From: Gluconacetobacter dulcium
GTDB taxonomy: Bacteria > Pseudomonadota > Alphaproteobacteria > Acetobacterales > Acetobacteraceae
Assembly: GCF_014174165.1 (NCBI RefSeq)
Contig: NZ_JABEQN010000013.1
Span: forward strand, 1 to 64,000
Direction of reading: 5' to 3'
Length of the DNA stretch: 64,000 nucleotides
Made by a program: the position numbers and the translations under genes. The notes beneath the pieces were generated by a model that was given only the letters and a program-made list of their open reading frames with translations, searched no databases and was not told the DNA's origin. Of the stretch, positions 1-8,882 are shown piece after piece (the first letter of the stretch is position 1; each line of letters opens with the position of its first letter).

Positions 1-56
1 GCCAGAACCTGGTCCAGTACGTCGTCAGGGATCACGGGCTTCTTGCGTCGGGACAT
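1..56 (-). CDS. IS256-type transposase, N-terminal fragment (cut by window edge)
   Basis: Read on the minus strand, the first 18 codons begin Met-Ser-Arg-Arg-Lys-Lys-Pro-Val-Ile-Pro-Asp and continue DDVLDQVL. This resembles the start of IS256-family DDE transposases. A purine-rich ribosome binding site (GGAGAAGGAGAAG) lies directly upstream of the ATG at 56. The rest of the element is outside the window, so completeness cannot be judged. I could not define the terminal inverted repeat in the 230 bases to the right, which hold no convincing gene. Confidence 0.6.
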   Translation of the reverse strand, partial: MSRRKKPVIPDDVLDQVL

Positions 57-289
57 GATGCTTCTCCTTCTCCAGCATCACACCAAACACACGAAATTCA
101 GGATAGGCCCGTGAAGATGGGCGTGAAAACAGGGCATTCGGGCATTTCCAGCCGGGTTGGCGGGGCTCCGGTCGTGGCGGCGGCGTTTCTGGACCGGAAA
201 GTGCGGGGAATGGAACGGTTCCTGGCGTGTTCGGTATTGGCCGAGGCCCGGTTTTTGCCTGCCGTGTCATTGTCGCCACGGCGGCTGGT

Positions 290-946
290 TTACAGGAACG
301 CCATCATGATGCGGTGCAGATGGTCCGTGGGATCGGCCTCGAACGCGCCGCCGCCGGCCGATGTGCCGATCATGGCCAGCAGAGGCCCCGTGCCCGCGCC
401 TCTGCGTGGATCGACCACCACCGCGCAGAGCGGACCTTCGGGCCGCAGGACCAGCACCCGGTCGCGCCGCCGGATCGGGATGGCGGGCGACACCGTCAGG
501 ATGGTGCCGACGCGGAAGACCGGCTCGAACAGGTCGGTATCCAGCGTGACGGCGTAGAGGTCGGTTTCGGTGGCGGTGGGCATGTCCCACTGGTCCCAGT
601 GGCGGCCGCTGGGCAGGCCGGTGCCGTCGAACATGCCGGGATGGTCGAGATGGGAGAAGGGGGACAGGCGGAGGCGTGATCGGGCGCCGGCGCGGGGGGA
701 GGAGGAGAGGGGATGGTGGCCGGTCGCGAGGCGGGCGAATGCCTCCAGGCTCAGGCCGGTGATGTCCAGCACGCGGGCCAGGCTTTCGGTGCCGGGCCAG
801 CGGGGGCGGCCGGCGGCCGTGATGCGTTTGGAGGGATTGAAGCTGGTCGGGTCCAGGCCCGCCGCGCGGGCCAGGCCGGACGGCGTGAGGCCGCGTTCGG
901 CGGCCAGCGTGTCTAGCGCGCGCCACAGATCGTCATGCCGGATCAT
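290..946 (-). CDS. HTH regulator with degenerate S24/LexA-like C-terminal domain
   Basis: A 218-residue protein. Residues 1-60 form a phage-repressor-like helix-turn-helix (LTPSGLARAAGLDPTSFN) with a lysine/arginine tail. The C-terminal half has the fold signature of S24 peptidases (about 125-180, FEPVFRVGTILTVSP...RRRDRVLVL). In self-cleaving members the nucleophile sits in a GDSM-like motif and the base in a later VxAK-like strand. Here those positions read DTDLFEP and LCAVVV, so both Ser and Lys appear lost and autocleavage is unlikely. The start overlaps the stop of the upstream small gene by four bases (ATGA), so the two are probably co-translated. Role inferred: DNA-binding regulator, target unknown. 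Confidence 0.75.
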   Translation of the reverse strand: MIRHDDLWRALDTLAAERGLTPSGLARAAGLDPTSFNPSKRITAAGRPRWPGTESLARVLDITGLSLEAFARLATGHHPLSSSPRAGARSRLRLSPFSHLDHPGMFDGTGLPSGRHWDQWDMPTATETDLYAVTLDTDLFEPVFRVGTILTVSPAIPIRRRDRVLVLRPEGPLCAVVVDPRRGAGTGPLLAMIGTSAGGGAFEADPTDHLHRIMMAFL

Positions 947-1158
947 GAGGGCGAGAGGATTTCCGATTCATGCCGGGCCACGCCCTCGGGCGTGGGGTGG
1001 TAGCGGCCGTGGGTGTCCTGGCTGGCCAGGCCCATGCAGGTCAGACGCGCCAGGCATGGCTGGTCCTTCAGGCCCGGCGGGCGGCCGGCCGCGCCGCTGA
1101 GCATCAGCCGGTGCAGGGCCGACCGGCAGCAGGTTTCCAGGTAGGGTTCGGTCCACAT
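943..1158 (-). CDS. Small winged-helix-like hypothetical protein
   Basis: A 71-residue protein ending with LASQDTHGRYHPTPEGVARH. This resembles the recognition-helix/wing end of winged-helix proteins (G-L-...-D-x-x-G-R-Y-x-x-T-x-x-G). It contains three Cys in the first half. It overlaps the next gene by four bases (ATGA) and probably forms a two-gene operon with the HTH/S24-like regulator. No function can be assigned from sequence alone; a DNA-binding or regulator-partner role is inferred only from shape and context. Confidence 0.55.
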   Translation of the reverse strand: MWTEPYLETCCRSALHRLMLSGAAGRPPGLKDQPCLARLTCMGLASQDTHGRYHPTPEGVARHESEILSPS

Positions 1159-1240
1159 GCGGCGAGGATCGGCGTTTCCGGGGCGACTTGCAACCTTGTG
1201 CTATTGCGGCGAGCCATCGGTGTCGATGGCGGCTGGGCCG

Positions 1241-2794
1241 CTACAGGGTATGGATCGTGCGGTCGCCGTCGAGCAGGGCGAAGGTCTGGCCCGTGCGGGC
1301 AATGCCGCCGCTGCGGTCAACGAAGGACATGAGGCGGGTTGCGACCTTCAACTGGCCCGGAGTCATGGTGACCAGGAGATATCCTCTGTGCTGGTAATCG
1401 TAATGCAGGATATGCGGGTTTTTCGGCAGGGCCTGCACGATCGGTGTCGCCAGGGGGGCGGGCCAGAGGGAACTGATGGAGGTGCCGAGAAATTCGGGCA
1501 TGATGCCGTGTTCCGGTCCGTCGTCGGCGGTGCGCACGACCTGTGCGATCAGGTTGGAATGCAGGTCGCCCGACAGGCAGAGAGGATTGGCGGGGCGGTA
1601 TTCCGCGATCGTGTCGAGAATCCTCTTTCTGTTCGCATCATAGCCGTCCCAACTGCCGGGGTAGCAATAGGAGTCGCCCGCATGCGTCATGCGCAGCGGC
1701 GACATCAGCACCGTCGAGACCAGAATGTTCCAGCGCGAAGGCGTGGACCGCAGGCGATCGTCGAGCCAGGCTTCCTGCGTCTTTCCCAGCATGCTGCGCA
1801 GAGGATCGGCAGCGAAGGCCGGACAGGCTTTTTCATAAACACCGAAGGCGAAATGGCCGTCCGATTCCTGCCGGCACGGCGTTTCGACATCGCGATACTG
1901 GCGGGTGTCGAGCAGGTTGAGGCGCGCGAGGGTGCCCAGTTCGACGCTCCGGTAGATCTGCATCCGGTCGTCGGCGTGGCGGTAGGGCGCCCTGACGGGC
2001 AGGAATTCGTACCATGCCTGATAGGCTGCCGCGCGCCGCCGGTCCTCGTCCTGGGTGTGGGGCGCGCTTTCCAGGGCATCGTGATTGTCGGGCAGCAGAA
2101 TGAAGGGGTGGGCCTCGTGCGCGGCCAGCAGGGCGGGATCGGTACGGTAGAGGGCGTGGCGCGCCCGGTAGTCGTCGAGCGTCATCGGCAGGGCGGTGCG
2201 ATCGTGCCGGCGGACGCCGCCGCCCCTGGTCACGTCATAGATATAATCGCCGAGATGCAGGACGAATTGCAGGTCCTGATCCACGATATCCCTGTAGGCG
2301 TCGAAATAGCCGTTTTCCCAGTTCTGGCAGCAGACGACGGCGAACCGGGCATCGGTCGGGAGCGCGCGGGGCGCGGGCAGCGTCCGGGTGCGTCCGACCG
2401 GGCTGCGCTCGCCATTGAAGAAGAATGCATAATAATAGACACGATCGGCAAGAAGGCCCGTGACATCGACATGGACGCTGAAACCGGATTCCGGGCGGGC
2501 GTGGGCCGTGCCCGTACGCACGGGGTGAGCCAGCGCCCGGTCTTCGGCGATCAGCCAGCGGACCGGGACCGCCGTCGTGGCGAAGGGCTCGGGATCGGTC
2601 GCCGAGCGGGCCAGCCTGGTCCACAGGATGACACGGTCGGACAGCGGGTCGCCCGAGGCGACGGAAAAGGGAAAGAACGTGGCGCCATGTGCATACGCAC
2701 CGGTACCCGAGACGCTGGAGGATAAGGCGGGGCAGGACAGCAGCAGGCTGGAAAAGCGCCTGCGGCCGAGGCCGGGTCTCGGGTGCGTGTGCAT
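1241..2794 (-). CDS. PhoD-like alkaline phosphatase/phosphodiesterase, exported
   Basis: 517 residues, the usual size of PhoD-family metallophosphoesterases. These are secreted through Tat and cleave phosphomono- and diesters using metal ions. Residues 11-30 (RRRFSSLLLSCPALSSS) form an arginine-rich signal resembling a Tat leader without a perfect second half. Family motifs in order: HLGDYIYD (180-187), PDNHD (235-239, in place of the usual DDHE/DNHE), DTRQYR (296-301), SWDGY (381-385) and LSGDLHS (407-413). It follows a TonB receptor by five bases on the same strand, so the pair is likely one operon. Substrate is not determined; a phosphorylated ligand imported by the neighbouring receptor is one possibility. 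Confidence 0.85.
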   Translation of the reverse strand: MHTHPRPGLGRRRFSSLLLSCPALSSSVSGTGAYAHGATFFPFSVASGDPLSDRVILWTRLARSATDPEPFATTAVPVRWLIAEDRALAHPVRTGTAHARPESGFSVHVDVTGLLADRVYYYAFFFNGERSPVGRTRTLPAPRALPTDARFAVVCCQNWENGYFDAYRDIVDQDLQFVLHLGDYIYDVTRGGGVRRHDRTALPMTLDDYRARHALYRTDPALLAAHEAHPFILLPDNHDALESAPHTQDEDRRRAAAYQAWYEFLPVRAPYRHADDRMQIYRSVELGTLARLNLLDTRQYRDVETPCRQESDGHFAFGVYEKACPAFAADPLRSMLGKTQEAWLDDRLRSTPSRWNILVSTVLMSPLRMTHAGDSYCYPGSWDGYDANRKRILDTIAEYRPANPLCLSGDLHSNLIAQVVRTADDGPEHGIMPEFLGTSISSLWPAPLATPIVQALPKNPHILHYDYQHRGYLLVTMTPGQLKVATRLMSFVDRSGGIARTGQTFALLDGDRTIHTL

Positions 2795-2799
2795 TGATG

Positions 2800-5235
2800 T
2801 CAGAACCCCGCCGATACGGTGACCATCGCAGAGAAGGGAGGCTGAAGATAATAGCTGGGCTGCGAACCGGCAATCGTGCTGCCATACACCCCCTGCGTCG
2901 TCCGCAGTGCGTTCGAGATGCCGTAGATCCCGTTTCTGAACTTCGCGCCCGTCAGGTTTTGCAGGTTGAGCTGGATTTCGGGCGATTTGATGATGCCGTT
3001 GCTTTTGAGCCGGTACCCGATCGCGATATTGTTCGTGATATATTGCGGGATGGAACTGTCGTTCATGAACGTCGCGTATTGCTTGCCGATATATTTGATC
3101 TGGCCCGATACCCAGAAATTGCCGTCGTCATAATCGAGCCCCAGACCGGCCTGGATTTTGGGGGAGCGTACGGCGATCTTGCCCGCCGTCGGCAGGTAGT
3201 CGGTGACCTGCCGTCCATCGCGCATGCCCGCCGTCCGGATGTCGCTGTCGATCGTCGAATGGAGATATTCGACGGTGGCATAAGGGCGAAGATGGTTCCA
3301 GACCGGCTTCAGCCCGATCTGTGCATCGACGCCGCGCGTAGTCTGGCCGCCGGCATTGGTCGTCGTGGTGATGGGCGTGGTGCCGAGGTAATAGCTGAGC
3401 TGCTGCTGGCGGTTGGTCAGGTTGTAATTGAAGAACGAGAGCGAGGCGACGAGCAGGCGGTCGTTGTACCGATAGCCGATTTCCTCGTGGATCGCGTATT
3501 CCGGGCTGCTCTGGCCGCCGGATTGTGTTTTGACGCCCGCCATATTGTAGAAATCGACGATGGACAGGTTCGACGGCATTTTTTCGCTCGTCGTTCCGGA
3601 AATATAGATCTGGTGATGCGGGTTGAAGAGCCACGACACGCCGAGTTGCGGCAGCGGTTCCGCACTGTGGATATTCTGGTTGTATCGGGCGCCGGGCGTG
3701 TAATTATACGTCCTGCGCGTCGTCATCGCTTCCTTGAAGCCCAGGTCCACGAGCAGGCGGTCGTCGAAATAATGGGCATGATGCTCGACGAACAGCATGT
3801 TCGTCTGGGTCAGGGTGAGGAAATCGCGCATGTTGTAGGGTTGGCCGTTCGTCTGGGTGATCAGGTCGCTCCGCCCCCAGATGTCGAAGACGTGGCCTGT
3901 CGCCTGGTCCATTCTGCCCAGGGCGTAGTTCATGTATTCATTGTCGTATTCATACCACCAGCCGATGACGGTGGAATTGTGGGCATCGGCGTCATATTTG
4001 ACGGACAGCGTGTTGCCCGGCCGGAATTGGCGCTGGTTGGACGAGCCCAGGACCAGGGCGTGGCTGGCGCCGCCCAGGTCGAGCGTGACCGGGCGTGTGC
4101 CCATATAGGCGTTGCTGCCCACGGTCATGGCCCCGCTGCCGCCGCCGGTGCCGTACCAGAAATACAGGCTGTCATCGAGGGACAGGCGCGGCGTGATGTG
4201 AATATGGGTGGGCACGACCGCGATGACGTTGCGAAACGGGTTGTTGCTGGATTTGTACCAGTTTCCGCCGCTGAAATAGGCGGGGAAACTGGTGCTGTAT
4301 CCGGTGGTCCGGTATCGCGACAGGGTCGGGTTGAGATAATTGCTGTTGATCTGATCGTTGTAGGATACGGTCAGGCCGGTGTGGCTTCCATTGTCGAATT
4401 CCTTCATGGCCTTGAAATCGTAATGATCTTTCTCGGCCTGCCCGCTGCCGCGCCACAGGTTGCCCTTGGTGTGGCTGAAGGCGAACATGGCCCTGATGCC
4501 GCTCTGTCCGAGATAGCCGGAATTCAGGCGGATATATTGGCGAAACGTGTCGTAGGAGCCGAAGGAGGCGTCGATCAGGCCGCCGAACTTGGCAGCCGGC
4601 GTCATCATCGTCGCCTTGGACAGGCCCGCCGAGGCATTGATCACGGGGCTGGAGATGTCCACCGAGCCGGGTTGCAGGGAAACCGTTTCCAGATCCTCGG
4701 CCTCGACAGCCTCGTTGGCATAGAAGGCCGCGTTGCCGGTGTCGTTCAGCGGGGCGCCGTCCAGCAGCCAGCCGACTTCCGTCTGGTCGAAGCCGCGTAC
4801 GTTGACCTGTCCGGCATATAGGCCGAACGGGTCCTGGTCGGCGATATTCACGCTGGGGAGCATGCGCAGCATCTGTTGCAGGTTCGATGTGGGCGCCTGC
4901 TTGGCGATATAATCGCGCGTGACCGTCTGGATGGCCTTGGGGCTTCTTTCCACCCGAATCAGGCCGCCGCCGGGCTCCTGCGTTCGTCCGCTGCGGCCGG
5001 ATACGAGAATGGCTTCGGGAACGGCCGGTCGCGGATCGCGCGTGGCGGTGGGGGCCGCGGCGGTGGGCCGCGTTTCGGGCGGGGCGGGGTGCGCCGGGGC
5101 GTACGGGTGGGTCGCCGGGCGATGGGTCGCTTTGTGGCCCCGTGCGTGCGCCGCACCGGTATCGGCTCGGCCATCCGGGGCGCCGAACGCGGCAAATACG
5201 GCCGAATAAAGAAGGGTTCGTCGAGAGCGTCGCAT
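2800..5235 (-). CDS. TonB-dependent outer-membrane receptor
   Basis: The ATG at 5235 gives 811 residues beginning MRRSRRTLLYSAVFAAFG, a signal peptide. An in-frame TTG at 5277 is a possible but less likely start. After a Pro/Ala/Arg/Thr-rich linker comes the plug domain (TSNLQQMLRMLPSVNI, then VNVRGFDQTEVGWLLDG), followed by a long beta-barrel ending in a terminal phenylalanine, typical of BAM substrates. There is no N-terminal STN signalling domain, unlike the three siderophore receptors further right, so it is not a FecR-type transducer. It lies upstream of phoD on the same strand and is divergent from a LacI regulator, suggesting ligand-controlled uptake of a carbohydrate or phosphorylated compound. 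Confidence 0.88.
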   Translation of the reverse strand: MRRSRRTLLYSAVFAAFGAPDGRADTGAAHARGHKATHRPATHPYAPAHPAPPETRPTAAAPTATRDPRPAVPEAILVSGRSGRTQEPGGGLIRVERSPKAIQTVTRDYIAKQAPTSNLQQMLRMLPSVNIADQDPFGLYAGQVNVRGFDQTEVGWLLDGAPLNDTGNAAFYANEAVEAEDLETVSLQPGSVDISSPVINASAGLSKATMMTPAAKFGGLIDASFGSYDTFRQYIRLNSGYLGQSGIRAMFAFSHTKGNLWRGSGQAEKDHYDFKAMKEFDNGSHTGLTVSYNDQINSNYLNPTLSRYRTTGYSTSFPAYFSGGNWYKSSNNPFRNVIAVVPTHIHITPRLSLDDSLYFWYGTGGGSGAMTVGSNAYMGTRPVTLDLGGASHALVLGSSNQRQFRPGNTLSVKYDADAHNSTVIGWWYEYDNEYMNYALGRMDQATGHVFDIWGRSDLITQTNGQPYNMRDFLTLTQTNMLFVEHHAHYFDDRLLVDLGFKEAMTTRRTYNYTPGARYNQNIHSAEPLPQLGVSWLFNPHHQIYISGTTSEKMPSNLSIVDFYNMAGVKTQSGGQSSPEYAIHEEIGYRYNDRLLVASLSFFNYNLTNRQQQLSYYLGTTPITTTTNAGGQTTRGVDAQIGLKPVWNHLRPYATVEYLHSTIDSDIRTAGMRDGRQVTDYLPTAGKIAVRSPKIQAGLGLDYDDGNFWVSGQIKYIGKQYATFMNDSSIPQYITNNIAIGYRLKSNGIIKSPEIQLNLQNLTGAKFRNGIYGISNALRTTQGVYGSTIAGSQPSYYLQPPFSAMVTVSAGF

Positions 5236-5572
5236 GGTCCGGGTCGTCCTGTGAGCAAGGATGGCGGGGCGGGTCAAGGGTGGCCACGCGCATGGGGGAA
5301 TCGACGAAATGTCGTTGCGTCACACGTTTGACGTGGGCGGATTTCCATTTCAAGATTTTTTTCGGCTATCATGAATATGTCATAAACCGGGTGTCGGGCG
5401 CGTCTGCGGTGGACCACGGGGCCGGCAGGTGGCAGTCAGGGTTTTTCGGGCGTGCGCCGGAGGGGGCGGTCCGGCGGAGATGCCGGTGCGCGGGGTGCCT
5501 GTCCGGTGGTTGAGCCTTGCGGACGGCGTTGCCGTTCGATGGGCATCAGGCGATTTGGGTGACGAGGATTTC
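5236..5572. promoter_or_regulatory. Divergent promoter region, TonB receptor / LacI regulator
   Basis: A 337-base gap separates the divergent receptor and lacI-like genes. The AT-richer core lies around 5340-5400 and must hold both promoters. I found no long perfect palindrome with the central CG typical of LacI operators. An open frame from 5429 runs into the regulator but lacks a plausible ribosome binding site and is taken as untranslated leader. Confidence 0.45.
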
Positions 5573-6586
5573 TTGAAGATACGGCGTGCCACGGCGAAAG
5601 ACGTTGCCAAACTGGCAGGATGTTCGGTGTCCGCCGTGTCCCTGGTGGTTCGGAACCGGGATGGCGGACGCATCAACGGCGATCTGAAGGCGCGCATCCA
5701 GAAAGCGGTTTCCGATCTCGATTATCGCCCCAACAGTTTTGCGCGTTCACTGGTCAGTCAGTTGCCGTCCAGCATATCGGTCGTCGTACCCAGCATCAGG
5801 AATCCGTTCTTCGGCGAGATGCTGGAGGGCATCCTTCAGGTGATCGGCACGCGCTTTACGATCCAGCTTCATGTGCCCTCGGAAGATATGGATTATGGGA
5901 TCGATATCGTCCGGGCGGCCCAGGAAGATAATATCGCGGGCCTGATCCTTGCCACTCCGCCGCAGACGACGCTGGATTCGTTTCGCCAGACCTGTCCGAC
6001 CGTCATCCTGGACGCCTATACCGCCATGGATGTCTCGCGCATCGAGTTGAATGTCGTCCTCGCCGGGCATCAGCTTGGTCGGCATCTGGTCGAACTGGGG
6101 CATCGGAGCGTCGGTTATCTGGATTTCCTGCCTGACAAGGCGACGTTTTCATGCCGGCGGGAGGCGCTTGGGGCGGTCGTCCGGCAGGCGGGCGGCGCTT
6201 TGCACAATGCCCCGGCGCCCGCCGAATATCTCGATATCGAGCAGGGAGAAGCGGCTTTTTCCCGGTCGTGGCCGCTATGGGAAGCCGCCGGCGTGACGGC
6301 GATCGTGGCGGCGGACGATATTCTGGCCTATGGCATCATGAAGCGCGCCCAGGAAATGGGCATGACGATCCCGGACAGGCTGAGTGTTGCGTCTTTCAAC
6401 GATATTCCGTTCTCCGCACTGGTGTCTCCCGCATTGACCACCGTGGATTTGCGGGCGCATGAACTGGGCCTACAGGCCGCGCGCGTGCTGCTGGATGCCA
6501 TTGCCAGGGAGGTTTCCAGCGTCTGTACTGTCGATCCGGAATTGCGGGTTCGTCGCTCGACCGGCAGCCGCCGGGCCGGCCCGTAA
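5573..6586 (+). CDS. LacI-family transcriptional regulator
   Basis: 337 residues from a TTG start at 5573, preceded by GAGG at a good distance. The frame is open further upstream to 5429, but those residues do not look like a regulator. Residues 6-30 are a LacI helix-turn-helix (ATAKDVAKLAGCSVSAVSL), followed by the hinge helix (DYRPNSFARSL) and a periplasmic-binding-protein-like effector domain (SSISVVVPSIRNPFFGEMLE... and IPDRLSVASFNDIPFS). LacI proteins usually sense sugars or sugar derivatives. Placement between a TonB receptor/phoD operon and an OprB porin makes both likely targets (inference). Confidence 0.88.
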   Translation: MKIRRATAKDVAKLAGCSVSAVSLVVRNRDGGRINGDLKARIQKAVSDLDYRPNSFARSLVSQLPSSISVVVPSIRNPFFGEMLEGILQVIGTRFTIQLHVPSEDMDYGIDIVRAAQEDNIAGLILATPPQTTLDSFRQTCPTVILDAYTAMDVSRIELNVVLAGHQLGRHLVELGHRSVGYLDFLPDKATFSCRREALGAVVRQAGGALHNAPAPAEYLDIEQGEAAFSRSWPLWEAAGVTAIVAADDILAYGIMKRAQEMGMTIPDRLSVASFNDIPFSALVSPALTTVDLRAHELGLQAARVLLDAIAREVSSVCTVDPELRVRRSTGSRRAGP

Positions 6587-6699
6587 GGGAGGCGCGGCGT
6601 CCGGGGGCTGCCGGGATGCGCGCGGCATGGAGCCGCTATCGGGTATCGGCCCCCGCGCGGGTATGGCGGGTCTGAAAGATGGCTGAACAGAAAAGAGCT

Positions 6700-8160
6700 T
6701 CAGAAGATCACCCGCAGGCGCAGGCCGAGGACGGCGAGATTCTTCACCCGTTTTTCGAGGTTGGGGTTGATGACGTACTGGGCGTCTGGCTGGACCCACA
6801 GGCCCTGGAGGACGTGGATGTTGTAGGTGGCTTCGATGACCGTCGCGGAACTCTGGGGCGTCAGGGCGTTGGCGGGCAGTTTTTTGCCGCGTTTGTAAGA
6901 GAGTTTCTGGGCCGCGACGAGCGTGGAACTGGCCGTGATGCGGTTGACCAGGAGACCGAACGTGTCGTTGGGGCGGCCGGGGATCATGCCGCGATCGGAC
7001 AGGCCGACATAATATTGATGTTCGTACGGCGAGGCGCGCGGCGTGTTGTGCACATAGCCGGCCATGAGATACAGGCCCTCGTAGAGCCCGCGCCCATTGC
7101 GCAGGATCATCTGGTCCATCGTCGCCCAGACCTGGATCTTGCCGCGCGCGGTGCGGGCCGGCAGGCCGGTCAGCGGGATCGGGTTGCCGTTGATGTCGTC
7201 GTAATACGACGGGTAGATCGAGGAATCGTAGGCGGCGGCGATCTTGTAATGGCCGATCAGCGCGTGGGGGCCATAAACGGGAATGGCACCGATTTCAAAG
7301 GGAACATACACACCCGTATAGGCGCTGGTCGCGAATTCGAACCCCGTGCGGGTATAGCGGGGCTTGCCGATGCCGGCATTGACGCCATAGGCGCCGCCCT
7401 GCACATACAGGCCGTGCAGGGGCCAGAAGCGCAGCCGGCCGCCCAGCGCCCCGTTTGGGGTATTGGAGAAGCCGATGGACCCCTTGGTCTGGGTTTTCGG
7501 ATTGCCGCATATGGCATTGTTCATGAACGTGCAATAGAGCGGCGAGGTCGAGAAATCGAGATTGACCGACATGTAGCCGAGCGCGATCTGCATGCGCTGG
7601 TTCAGCAGGTCCTGGGTGCCGTAGGCGGAGACCAGATGGGCGATGACGTTGCCGCCGCCGCCGTAGATTTCCTGCACGTTGACCAGTGAGCGATCGCCGG
7701 CATCGGTGGAGAGATTGTGCCCGGCGCGGTTGACGAGGACGACATGGGTATTGAAACCCTTCCAGCCCACCAGCTTCTGCCAGTTGAGATGGAGTTGGAC
7801 CGCGACCTGGTGCGTATAGCCGGCCGAGCCGGTGACGTTGGTGCGCCCGCCATCGAGGATGATCGCGCTTTCGCCGACATAATCCAGCCCCAGGCCGATG
7901 CCCATGCCGGCCAGCCGGGTACGCAGGCCGTTCCATGTGCCATAGGCATGTTCGGTATTGGGCGTGAAGGGCGTGTTTTCATACGCCGTCGGGCTGTCGA
8001 GGAAGGAGGACGGGCCGCTGGGCGAACTCAGGCCCGTATAGGGCAGGGTGCGGGCCGCTGTCGCGGCGGGTGAGGATGTCATGAGGACAAGGAAGAGGCC
8101 GGCGATCGCGAGGCACGTCTTCCCCGTTCCCATACGAGGGGAAAAGGTTGAGAGGGACAC
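6700..8160 (-). CDS. OprB-family carbohydrate-selective porin
   Basis: 486 residues from a GTG at 8160 with AGGA about nine bases upstream. An N-terminal signal peptide (TCLAIAGLFLVLMTSSPAAT) precedes an OprB beta-barrel: GTWNGLRTRLAGMGIGLGLD, later HLNWQKLVGWKG, and the C-terminal strand VLGLRLRVIF ending in Phe. OprB porins let glucose and other sugars cross the outer membrane and are abundant in acetic acid bacteria. It converges with the LacI gene, with 113 bases between the stops, and could be under its control. Substrate is not deducible from sequence. Confidence 0.88.
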   Translation of the reverse strand: MSLSTFSPRMGTGKTCLAIAGLFLVLMTSSPAATAARTLPYTGLSSPSGPSSFLDSPTAYENTPFTPNTEHAYGTWNGLRTRLAGMGIGLGLDYVGESAIILDGGRTNVTGSAGYTHQVAVQLHLNWQKLVGWKGFNTHVVLVNRAGHNLSTDAGDRSLVNVQEIYGGGGNVIAHLVSAYGTQDLLNQRMQIALGYMSVNLDFSTSPLYCTFMNNAICGNPKTQTKGSIGFSNTPNGALGGRLRFWPLHGLYVQGGAYGVNAGIGKPRYTRTGFEFATSAYTGVYVPFEIGAIPVYGPHALIGHYKIAAAYDSSIYPSYYDDINGNPIPLTGLPARTARGKIQVWATMDQMILRNGRGLYEGLYLMAGYVHNTPRASPYEHQYYVGLSDRGMIPGRPNDTFGLLVNRITASSTLVAAQKLSYKRGKKLPANALTPQSSATVIEATYNIHVLQGLWVQPDAQYVINPNLEKRVKNLAVLGLRLRVIF

Positions 8161-8251
8161 GACAGTTTTCCTGTTCTTTGTGATGTCCGCGACATGACGG
8201 CCGTTATGCGGCGGTCATGATCTCGTTCTTCTGTTCATATGCGCGCGGGAG

Positions 8252-8274
8252 GGTGCCATGCTGGTCATGGCACC
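8252..8274. other. Perfect 9-bp inverted repeat
   Basis: GGTGCCATG and its reverse complement CATGGCACC enclose five bases. It lies in the 200-base gap upstream of the oprB-like gene and downstream of the gamma-carbonic-anhydrase-like gene. It could be an operator or part of a transcript end; no T-run follows on either strand. Confidence 0.4.
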
Positions 8275-8293
8275 TGCCTTTACTGGGTCTGTT

Positions 8294-8333
8294 CGCCGGC
8301 ATGTCGTACAGGGGACGTGCCGGCGGTCTTTTT
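8294..8333. terminator. Hairpin with T5 tract, possible terminator
   Basis: CGCCGGCA (8294-8301) pairs perfectly with TGCCGGCG (8318-8325), followed three bases later by five T on the plus strand. The expected client, the 8361-8882 gene, runs on the minus strand, where no T-run follows. The hairpin probably ends that transcript anyway, but the orientation is imperfect. Confidence 0.4.
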
Positions 8334-8360
8334 GACCGTAATGTGCGCGCGCGGCCGGCC

Positions 8361-8882
8361 CTATGCCGGGTGCAGTAACGCGCGATAGCGGCGTGCCCGG
8401 TCGCGGTAGGACTGGCTGGCGCCGCGCATCATCGCCTCGTGCGCCGGGGTGACGGGGCCGACGAGCGTGGCCGGGCGGCCGCGAATGACCGAGCCGTCGG
8501 GGAAAATCCTGCCTTCCGGGACCAGGCTGCCGGCGGCGACCAGGCAGTTTCGGCCGATCTGGGCGCCGTTCATGATGACCGAGCCCATGCCGATCAGCGA
8601 GCCGGCGCCGATGCGGCAGCCATGCAGGATGACCATGTGGCCGATCGTGACATCCTCGGCGATTTCCAGCGGAAATCCGGGATCGGTGTGCAGGACGGAA
8701 TTGTCCTGCACGTTGCTGCCGGCGCCGATGACGATGCGTTCGGAATCGCCGCGCAGGACGGCGCCGAACCAGATGCTGGCCGCCGCCTGCACCGTGATGG
8801 CGCCGATCAGCGTGGCGGTCGGTGCCACGTAGGTATTTTCGGCCGACAGGTCGGGGGTCTGGCCGTCATATTCAAACAGCAT
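8361..8882 (-). CDS. Gamma-carbonic-anhydrase-like hexapeptide protein (CaiE/PaaY type)
   Basis: 173 residues of left-handed beta-helix repeats (ATLIGAITVQAAASIWFGAV, VIGAGSNVQDNSVLHTD). The three histidines that bind the metal in gamma-carbonic anhydrases are present: H65 (SVLHTD), H82 and H87 (IGHMVILHGC). Proteins of this type accompany CoA-dependent catabolic operons (caiE, paaY); PaaY is a thioesterase, so carbonic anhydrase activity should not be assumed. The start at 8882 overlaps the end of the GntR gene by 11 bases, so they share a transcript. With the CoA transferase and crotonase across the divergent MFS gene, it completes a caiB/caiD/caiE-like set. Confidence 0.85.
   Translation of the reverse strand: MLFEYDGQTPDLSAENTYVAPTATLIGAITVQAAASIWFGAVLRGDSERIVIGAGSNVQDNSVLHTDPGFPLEIAEDVTIGHMVILHGCRIGAGSLIGMGSVIMNGAQIGRNCLVAAGSLVPEGRIFPDGSVIRGRPATLVGPVTPAHEAMMRGASQSYRDRARRYRALLHPA

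Noticed and set aside
1157-2725. Long plus-strand open frame opposite phoD
   Set aside because: High-GC shadow frame. The minus strand has full PhoD motifs, and the plus frame has no recognisable domain.
4172-5353. 393-codon minus-strand frame overlapping the TonB receptor start
   Set aside because: Same strand but a different frame from the receptor; the receptor frame carries signal peptide and plug motifs, this one only Arg/Pro-rich sequence.
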